From positions 1 to 7,968 of the forward strand of contig JAEZYO010000058.1 in assembly GCA_023419055.1 (NCBI GenBank): a stretch of DNA of 7,968 bases. The letters run 5' to 3'. The DNA comes from Pseudomonadota bacterium. GTDB lineage: Bacteria; Myxococcota; Polyangia; Polyangiales; Polyangiaceae. Shown here piece by piece: positions 1 through 4,938 of the stretch. The notes beneath the pieces were generated by a model. The model ran no database searches. It saw nothing but the letters and a program-made list of their open reading frames with translations, and was not told the origin of the DNA. A program made the position numbers and the translations under genes. The first letter of the stretch is position 1, and every line of letters begins with the position of its first letter.

Positions 1-1026
1 CATCACGAGCGTGCGCGGCATGAGCGCGAGGCCCGACTGGGTCGCGGTGAAGCCGAGCAGCTCCTGCATGAACACCGGCAAGAGGAACATGTTCGCCATC
101 AGCATCGCGAACATGACGCCGCCGATGACCGTGCCGGACGAGAAGACCGGGTCCTTGAAGAGCCGGATGTTCACCGCGGGCGCCTTGGCCGTGAGCTCGC
201 GCCAGATGAAGCCCGCGATCGACCCGAAGGCGACCACGAAGGCCGCGGTGATGAGCCGCGAATCGAACCAGTCGTCCGCCGCGCCTTCTTCGAGGAAGTA
301 CTGCAGGGCGGCGAGCCCCACGCTGAGCAGGGCGATCCCTTGCCAGTCGAGGTGCTTGCGCTGCTCGACGGCGGCGGCCTGATTGGCCGCGCGGATGTCC
401 TCGTCCTCGTGGACGAAGGCGGTCACCATCAACAGCCCGACGATCCCGACGGGCAGGTTGATGAAGAAGATCCACGACCAGTGCCAGTGGTCGACGATGT
501 AACCGCCGAGGGTGGGACCGACGGCGGGGCCGAGCATCACCGCCATGCCGAAGAGCGCCATGGCCATGCCCTGCTCCTTCGGCGAGAAGGTCTGGCGCAA
601 GATGGCCTGCTCGGTCGGCTGGAGCGCGCCCGCGCCGAGGCCCTGGAGCGCGCGGAAGAAGACCAGCGCGGAGAGCGACGTCGCGAGCCCGCAGAGCACG
701 GAGCCGACCAAGAACAGGATCAGGCAGGAGACGTAGACGCGCTTCTGCCCGAACAGGCGCGCCAGGAACGCCGTGAGCGGCATCACGATCACGTTCGCGA
801 CCGCGTAGCCGGTGCTGATCCAGGTCACCTCCTGGACGGTCGCGCTGACGGAGCCGCGGACGTGGGGCAAGGCCACGTTGACGATCGACATGTCGATCGC
901 GCCCATCAGCGTGCCGAAGCTGATGGAGAGCGTGACCAGCCACTTGTTGTAGCGCTTGCGTGGCGCTGCCTGGGCCGGCGCCGGCGCGGGGAGGGGCGGC
1001 GCGTCGAGCGTGATCGCCTGACTCAT
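1..1026 (-). CDS. MFS efflux transporter, DHA2 (EmrB/QacA-like) family, C-terminus missing
   Basis: Partial gene: 342 codons are visible from the ATG at 1026 and the frame is still open at the window edge. DHA2 proteins are usually about 500-550 residues, so roughly the last third is outside. What is seen: a short Pro/Ala-rich cytoplasmic N-terminus, then alternating hydrophobic helices (about nine visible of the family's usual 14). Residues 45-54 read DMSIVNVALP, the motif D1 typical of 14-helix drug:proton antiporters. Residues 160-175 contain the antiporter motif C (GMAVMLGPAVGPTLGG). Residues 182-194 (HWSWIFFINLPVG) match the conserved helix-6 signature. A degenerate motif A (ARLFGQKR) lies at about 89-96. 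Such proteins use the proton gradient to export drugs or other amphipathic compounds across the inner membrane. The start overlaps the stop of the upstream tetR gene (ATGA, 1023-1026), implying translational coupling and control by that regulator. The substrate cannot be read from the sequence. Confidence 0.93.
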   Translation of the reverse strand, partial: MSQAITLDAPPLPAPAPAQAAPRKRYNKWLVTLSISFGTLMGAIDMSIVNVALPHVRGSVSATVQEVTWISTGYAVANVIVMPLTAFLARLFGQKRVYVSCLILFLVGSVLCGLATSLSALVFFRALQGLGAGALQPTEQAILRQTFSPKEQGMAMALFGMAVMLGPAVGPTLGGYIVDHWHWSWIFFINLPVGIVGLLMVTAFVHEDEDIRAANQAAAVEQRKHLDWQGIALLSVGLAALQYFLEEGAADDWFDSRLITAAFVVAFGSIAGFIWRELTAKAPAVNIRLFKDPVFSSGTVIGGVMFAMLMANMFLLPVFMQELLGFTATQSGLALMPRTLVM

Positions 1027-1724
1027 GGTGCCCGCCCGCAACCGCGCAAAAATAGCCGGAGCACCGCGCTGGTCGCGTCGTCGAGCGACGGGCTGAACGA
1101 CTCGTTCACCGCCTTCAAGAGCACGCCGCGCAGCAAGCCGAGCAGCATCACGCCGTGGAGCTCGGCGTCTTCTTCGCGCAGGCGCCCTTCGGCGACGCCG
1201 AGCGCCGTGAGCCGGTCGGCGTGAGCCACGAGCTCTCGCAACATCGTCTGCTTGCTCTTGCCCTTGCCGCCCGAGCTCACCTCTTCCTGGAGCAGCAGGC
1301 GGAAGAGGGCGCGGTGCTGCTCGAAGTGCTCGAGCATGGTGCGCGCGTAGCGCTCGAGCTTGACCTCGAAGGCGGCGTCACCGTCGGTGACGCTCGAGAT
1401 CCGTCCGAGGAGCTCCTCACGGCGCAAAACGAGCAGCGCCGAGATGAGCTTCTCGCGATCGGCGAAGTAGTTGTAGACCGTGCCCACCGCGACCCCAGCC
1501 GCTTGAGCGATGGCTTCCATCCGCGCGCCCGCGAGCCCGTCCCGAGCGAGCGTCTGCTCCGCGGCGGCGAGCAGGGCGCGCCGCGTCTCCTCGCGAAAGC
1601 GCTCGCGCAGCGTGGGCTCGCCGCGCTTCGCGCTCTTCTTCGCGGCGTGGGCGCCGCGCGGGGGACGAGAACGCTCGGCGGCGGCCCGCTTGAGCTTCGC
1701 CTCAGAAGTTGAACGCGGATTCAT
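1023..1724 (-). CDS. TetR-family transcriptional regulator, probable repressor of the adjacent transporter
   Basis: 233 residues from the ATG at 1724. The frame extends to a TTG at 1796, but the extra 24 residues are poor in family character, so the ATG is preferred; no strong Shine-Dalgarno is seen at either. Residues 1-40 are a basic Lys/Arg/Ala-rich tail, longer than usual in TetR proteins and possibly an additional DNA contact. The TetR_N DNA-binding domain spans about 44-92, with the helix-turn-helix around AIAQAAGVAVGTVYNYFADR (71-90), an excellent family match. Residues 110-233 form the helical ligand-binding and dimerisation half, too variable for ligand prediction. Family members usually repress a neighbouring efflux or catabolic gene until an effector binds. 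The 4-base overlap with the MFS gene makes a regulator-transporter operon the simplest reading. It may also be cotranscribed with the hydrolase 79 bases upstream. Confidence 0.93.
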   Translation of the reverse strand: MNPRSTSEAKLKRAAAERSRPPRGAHAAKKSAKRGEPTLRERFREETRRALLAAAEQTLARDGLAGARMEAIAQAAGVAVGTVYNYFADREKLISALLVLRREELLGRISSVTDGDAAFEVKLERYARTMLEHFEQHRALFRLLLQEEVSSGGKGKSKQTMLRELVAHADRLTALGVAEGRLREEDAELHGVMLLGLLRGVLLKAVNESFSPSLDDATSAVLRLFLRGCGRAP

Positions 1725-1746
1725 TCTGCGAACGAGGTATGAAGCC
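1717..1746. promoter_or_regulatory. Candidate operator: imperfect inverted repeat over the tetR start codon
   Basis: GGATTCAT (1717-1724) and ATGAAGCC (1739-1746) are inverted copies matching at 7 of 8 positions, separated by 14 bases. The left arm covers the tetR start codon. The position is right for an autoregulatory TetR operator. The spacing is wider than in many TetR operators, and an 8-base imperfect repeat can arise by chance, so this is a suggestion only. Confidence 0.28.
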
Positions 1747-1764
1747 TGGTTCGCTGTCCCGCAA

Positions 1765-1787
1765 GGCCCCCGGCCGCCTCGGGGGTC
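1765..1787 (-). terminator. GC hairpin after the hydrolase gene, possible weak terminator
   Basis: CCCCCG (1767-1772) pairs perfectly with CGGGGG (1780-1785) around a 7-base loop, and the stem extends by a G-T and a G-C pair to 1765/1787. It lies 17 bases beyond the hydrolase stop and upstream of tetR. There is no T-tract, so it may attenuate rather than end transcription, or may only be a chance GC stem. Confidence 0.25.
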
Positions 1788-1803
1788 GAGAATCAACGAT
1801 ACT

Positions 1804-2820
1804 TCACGAAACTTGGGCCCGAACGAACGCGCCGATCCGGTCCATCCCCGCCTGGAAGCGGGGGAAGAGCGGGGTGAGCGAGTGCCAGAGATGGGTGAGG
1901 TCGGGAAACTCCTCGAGCGTCACCCGGACCCCCGCTGCTCGCGCGCGCTCCGCGAGGGCGAGCACCTGATCGTGAAGCAGCTCGGCGGTGCCGACCTGGA
2001 TCAGGAGCGGGGGCAGTCCCCCGAGCTCGGCAAGGCCCGGCGACGCGAGCGGGTTCGTGGCATCGCCCCGTTGCACGTACTCGCGGGTCCAGCGCTCGAA
2101 CATCCACGGCGACGCCCAGTCGAAGGGCTCGTTCGTTCGCATCGAGCCGTCGCGTGCCGTGAGATCGACCCAAGGCGAGATCAGGACCGCTCGAGCGGGC
2201 AACGGATCGCCCGCGTCTCGCAGCGCCACGAGCAGCGAGAGCGCGAGGTTGCCTCCCGCCGAATCACCCGCGACGGTGATCGAGGCAGGCGAGATCCCCT
2301 CGGCCAGGAGCGCCCGGTACGCAGCGAGCGTGTCGTCGAGCGCAGCCGGGAACGGGTGCTCGGGGGCGAGCCGGTAGAGCGGGAAGACGAGGCGCGCGCG
2401 CGCGGCGAGCGAAAGCCGCGCGCAGAGCTCCCCGTGCGAGCGCTCCGAGCCGTAGATGAAGCTGCCACCGTGAAGGTAGAGCACGACGCGCTCCGGGCGT
2501 GAGAGCTCGCGCGGCACGAGCGTCCACGCCTCGACCGAGCCGAGCGTCGAGCGAGACCAGGTCACTTGCGTGAGCGACGGACCGTTGGCTCGGAGCGAAG
2601 CCCAGGCGCGCCGCTCCTCGGCCGGAGGTAAGCGGGCGACGCGCTCGTGGAAGCGCTTCTGCGCCCGAACCACGACCTCGTAGCCGAAGCTCCAGGAGGG
2701 ACGGAGCGGCCCGCGCCGCAGGCGGGCGAACGCCACCGCCACGACGCTGGACCAGAGGTACAGAACGAACCCAAGCATCTCCTGTAAGCTGCCGTGGAGC
2801 GCCGGAAGCCGCGATGACAC
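1804..2820 (-). CDS. Alpha/beta hydrolase, hormone-sensitive-lipase-like esterase (Abhydrolase_3 type)
   Basis: 338 residues from a GTG at 2820. An ATG at 2778 (residue 15) is an alternative; it has AGGAG directly against it, which is too close to be a good ribosome site. The family motifs are complete: oxyanion-hole HGGS at 117-120 (LYLHGGSFIYGS), nucleophile GDSAGG with Ser187, acidic residue probably Asp284 (after VGTAELLH), and catalytic His probably His310 (PDLTHLWH). YRLAPEHPFPAAL at 149-161 is typical of the family. Such enzymes hydrolyse esters of short to medium acyl chains or small aromatic alcohols. Residues 12-33 are hydrophobic and followed by Arg-rich sequence, so the enzyme may be tethered to the inner membrane facing the cytoplasm. 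It is divergent from an AraC-type regulator and 79 bases upstream of tetR on the same strand. The natural substrate is unknown. Confidence 0.92.
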   Translation of the reverse strand: MSSRLPALHGSLQEMLGFVLYLWSSVVAVAFARLRRGPLRPSWSFGYEVVVRAQKRFHERVARLPPAEERRAWASLRANGPSLTQVTWSRSTLGSVEAWTLVPRELSRPERVVLYLHGGSFIYGSERSHGELCARLSLAARARLVFPLYRLAPEHPFPAALDDTLAAYRALLAEGISPASITVAGDSAGGNLALSLLVALRDAGDPLPARAVLISPWVDLTARDGSMRTNEPFDWASPWMFERWTREYVQRGDATNPLASPGLAELGGLPPLLIQVGTAELLHDQVLALAERARAAGVRVTLEEFPDLTHLWHSLTPLFPRFQAGMDRIGAFVRAQVS

Positions 2821-2854
2821 TCGCCGCCAACTGAGCTAGCACTGCGCGCCACGG
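2779..2854. promoter_or_regulatory. Divergent promoter region between hydrolase and AraC-type regulator
   Basis: The two genes are transcribed away from each other. With the GTG start of the hydrolase only 34 bases (2821-2854) separate them, too few for two ordinary promoters. With the ATG at 2778 the gap is 76 bases. Either way the control elements must overlap, or the regulator's promoter lies inside the hydrolase coding region. I see no convincing -35/-10 pair; a GCTAGC palindrome lies at 2835-2840. Placement is inferred from gene order. Confidence 0.4.
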
Positions 2855-3895
2855 ATGCCGAAAGCGGGCCCCGTCACTCGACCGCCGCTCCGCGTCTCGA
2901 CGCGCATGGCGAAGCGCTTGCCCGCGCTCGCGGAGAAGCTCGGCGTCGACGCCGAGGCGCTCTGCCGCCGTCACCAGATCGATCCCGCGACGCTCGAGGA
3001 TCGCGGCGCGCGCGTCCCGCTCGAGAACATCCTCGCCGGATTCGAGGACCTGCTCGAGGCGACCCGACACGCGAGCCTCGGCCTCGAGCTCTCGCGTCAC
3101 GCGGAGCCGGGCGCGTATCACACTCCCGCGCTCGTGCTGCTCGCGAGCAACACCCTGCGGGAAGGGCTCGCTCGCGCCTTCGAGTTCCAGCGCCTCTGGG
3201 GTGACGGAAGGCGCTTCGCGCTCGCCGATCCTGCGGCGCTCGGGCGAAGCGAGGCAGGGCTCGCGGTCACCTTCCGCATCCCCGCCGCGCGGCGCCCGGG
3301 TCACGGCGTCCTCGAGGTGTGCGCCCTGGCCGAGACCATGAGCGCGGCTCGAGCGCTCACCGGTCGCATGAACGAAGCCGCGCTCGCCGTCGGCTTGCCC
3401 TCCACTACCGACTCGCTCGAGGAGCTCGGCGCCTTCTTCGGCAGGCCACCCGAGCTCGGCGTCAAGACCGCCTTCGTCGTGCTGTCGAACGAGCTCGCCG
3501 ACACTCGCCTGGTGCACGCGAACGCCCTGTTTCTCTCCGTCTTCGAGCGCCAGGCCGCGGAAGAGCTCGCCACGCTCCCGCCCGAGAACGATCTGGTCGC
3601 GAGCGTGCGTCACGAGATCACGCGCGGCTTCGCGCGCGGCCGCTTCGCGCTCGCCGATTGCGCGGACGCGCTCGCCACGAGCCCGCGCACCCTCGAGCGC
3701 CGCCTCGCCGAGCTCGGCGTGCCCTACCAAGAGCTGGTCGAGTCAGTGCGCCGCGAGCTCGCGCTCCGCTTGCTGAAGGAGCCGCGCGGGATCGAAGAGG
3801 TGGCGCTCTTGCTCGGCTACACGGAGCGCTCGTCCTTTCACCGCGCGTGCCTGCGCTGGTTCGGAAAGACGCCGCTCGAGCTGAGACGGGGGTAG
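2855..3895 (+). CDS. AraC-family transcriptional regulator with arabinose-binding-like N-terminal domain
   Basis: 346 residues from the ATG at 2855; a second ATG at 2906 (residue 18) would begin just before the conserved domain and is possible. Residues about 20-225 resemble the Arabinose_bd/OruR-VirS type sensory half: an opening LAEKLGVDAEALCRRHQIDP segment, then TLREGLARAFEFQRLWGD near 100-116 and an FFGRPPELG stretch at 194-202. Residues about 248-346 are the double helix-turn-helix: first helix pair around FALADCADALATSPRTLERRL (264-284) and second around IEEVALLLGYTERSSFHRACLRWFG (313-337), ending in TPLELRRG as usual. Relatives such as mycobacterial VirS activate divergently transcribed lipid or ester metabolism genes, so the hydrolase is the likely target. 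The effector is unknown. Length is normal and nothing looks broken. Confidence 0.92.
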   Translation: MPKAGPVTRPPLRVSTRMAKRLPALAEKLGVDAEALCRRHQIDPATLEDRGARVPLENILAGFEDLLEATRHASLGLELSRHAEPGAYHTPALVLLASNTLREGLARAFEFQRLWGDGRRFALADPAALGRSEAGLAVTFRIPAARRPGHGVLEVCALAETMSAARALTGRMNEAALAVGLPSTTDSLEELGAFFGRPPELGVKTAFVVLSNELADTRLVHANALFLSVFERQAAEELATLPPENDLVASVRHEITRGFARGRFALADCADALATSPRTLERRLAELGVPYQELVESVRRELALRLLKEPRGIEEVALLLGYTERSSFHRACLRWFGKTPLELRRG

Positions 3896-4389
3896 GGCTC
3901 TCGCTCGACGAGCCGCGCCTGCTCTGCTTCGAGCGCGGGCACGGGCGGAACCCGGCGATCGACGGCGAGGGCGCGCGCTTCATCAACTCGGCGTGGGAGA
4001 ACGTGACCGACGGGCTCGACGGTTGCGGCAACGCGAAGCTCAGGGTGGAGGGCTGCTACTTCGACGGCAAGGTGCCCATCCGCATGGACGACCCGAAGCC
4101 GCCCACCGTGTACGCGCCGTGGGACGCGTCGCTGCTCACCGACGAGCGCCGCCAGGTCATCTTCGCCTCGAACGCGTGGGCCTCGATCATAGCCGATTTC
4201 GGCAAGCGCAACATCGACATGAACACGCTCAACACGAACTCGGTGCCCGTGCCGCCGTACCCGTACGGGTTAGACGCCGATCCGGCGCAGGTGCTCGAGA
4301 CGCTGAAGGCAGGAGCCGGCGTGGGCAAGGCCCGCTTTCCGTCCTGCACGGTGAACGCGGCGGACAAGAGCGACTACGCCTTCGAATGA
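3896..4389 (+). pseudogene. 5'-truncated remnant of a pectate/pectin lyase (polysaccharide lyase family 1-like)
   Basis: The frame ending at TGA 4387-4389 reads sensibly only downstream of the araC stop, giving about 160 residues with no ATG or GTG start until an internal ATG near 4084. The recognisable stretch begins at about 3943 with GRNPAI, like the Arg-x-Pro segment around the catalytic arginine of PL1 lyases. It continues with INSAWENV, then VEGCYFDG, resembling the parallel beta-helix rungs (family style: VNNYW, VEGNYF). It ends with PPYPYGLDADPAQVLETLKAGAGVG, resembling the usual C-terminus of the family (YxYxLdpA...V...aGAGvG). The signal peptide, calcium-binding aspartates and most of the beta-helix are missing. 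The remnant begins within a few bases of the araC stop, suggesting a deletion or rearrangement joined it there. Family assignment is from motif recall only. A short expressed orphan is possible but unlikely without a start. Confidence 0.62.
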
Positions 4390-4406
4390 GCCCAAAACGC
4401 GGAGGG

Positions 4407-4787
4407 GAGCGGCGTGGGCGCGCTTCGGGGGCCGGGAGGAGGGCCTCCGGGCTCGGGGGCAGGCCCTCCTGAACGGGTAGCCGGCGCCCCTGAACCGGTA
4501 GGGGGCCTTCCGGAACGGGTCGGGGCGCCCAGATCTCGGGAAAATGCCCGACTCCGCGTCTGGGGCGCGCACTTTGGAATCGGCGGGTGGCCCTCCGGGC
4601 TCGCCGAGGGCGGTCCTGCTCGAGGCGAGGGCGCTTTGGGACTCGGTAGCGCCGATTCCGGCGACGGCCGGCGCGGTTTGGAATCGGGGCGGCGGACTTC
4701 CGAACCGAGTGATCGCGATTTTCGGTAACGGCCGGGGGGCTCCCGGAACCGGTCGGCGCGCTTCCAGATCGGGTTTTCGAAGCGCGT
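4407..4787. repeat. Degenerate tandem array of about 18 units, period 21 bases
   Basis: Units begin at about 4407, 4429, 4450, 4471, 4492, 4513, 4534, 4556, 4577, 4598, 4619, 4640, 4661, 4681, 4702, 4725, 4746 and 4767; most intervals are exactly 21, a few 20, 22 or 23. The consensus starts GAACCGGT, has a G/C-rich middle and ends CTTCCG. Best copies are at 4492, 4513, 4681, 4702 and 4746. Unit junctions tend to form TTCCGGAA, a perfect palindrome at 4508-4515. Because 21 is a multiple of three, several frames stay open and read as a heptad like E-P-V-G-G-L-P, but one-base indels shift the frame repeatedly, so it is most likely non-coding. There are no unique spacers, so it is not a CRISPR array. 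Confidence 0.8.
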
Positions 4788-4938
4788 CGAGAGGCGACTT
4801 CGAAGCGGACCACTCTCCTGGGTGTCGCGCCTGAAGCCCTCGACGTCGCTCGGAATCTCGGGCGCGCGGCCGTCGTTCCTCAGCGCGTTGCCGTGACGAA
4901 GGGCGCCGTCATCGGCGGTGTCCCGGGCGCTCGCGCGC
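4788..4938. other. Intergenic stretch with no supported gene
   Basis: Lies between the repeat array and the end of the lipoprotein gene. A 9-base direct repeat, TTCGAAGCG, occurs at 4776-4784 and 4799-4807, perhaps a decayed tail of the array with a 23-base step. CGCCG (4904-4908) and CGGCG (4913-4917) form a 5-bp stem with a TCAT loop about 20 bases past the lipoprotein stop, a possible but T-less terminator. A plus-strand frame is open from 4713 to about 4955 without a plausible start; I do not call it. Confidence 0.5.

Noticed and set aside
340..1224. 294-residue plus-strand frame over the transporter
   Set aside because: Antisense to the DHA2 transporter; composition is charged and repetitive with no domain, while the opposite strand has full family motifs.
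1725..1796. Longer TetR start at a TTG codon (1796)
   Set aside because: The added 24 residues look like translated leader, and the ATG at 1724 already gives a complete domain with a long tail.
2264..3730. 488-residue minus-strand frame over araC and the hydrolase start
   Set aside because: Low-complexity Arg/Ala/Gly/Glu sequence opposite or out of phase with two recognised genes.
3896..3914. GGCTC/GAGCC hairpin directly after the araC stop as a terminator
   Set aside because: Only a 5-bp stem with a 9-base loop and no T-tract; such stems are common by chance in DNA this GC-rich.
3319..4389. 356-residue plus-strand frame spanning araC and the lyase remnant
   Set aside because: Its first 190 or so residues are an Arg/Ala-rich out-of-phase reading of araC; only the part after the araC stop looks protein-like.
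4407..4787. CRISPR array
   Set aside because: Units are contiguous and diverged with no unique spacers, and no cas genes are present.
4229..4813. 194-residue minus-strand frame across the repeat array and lyase remnant
   Set aside because: Openness follows from a 21-base period and high GC. The Arg/Pro-rich product has no domain, and indels between units would shift any ancestral frame.
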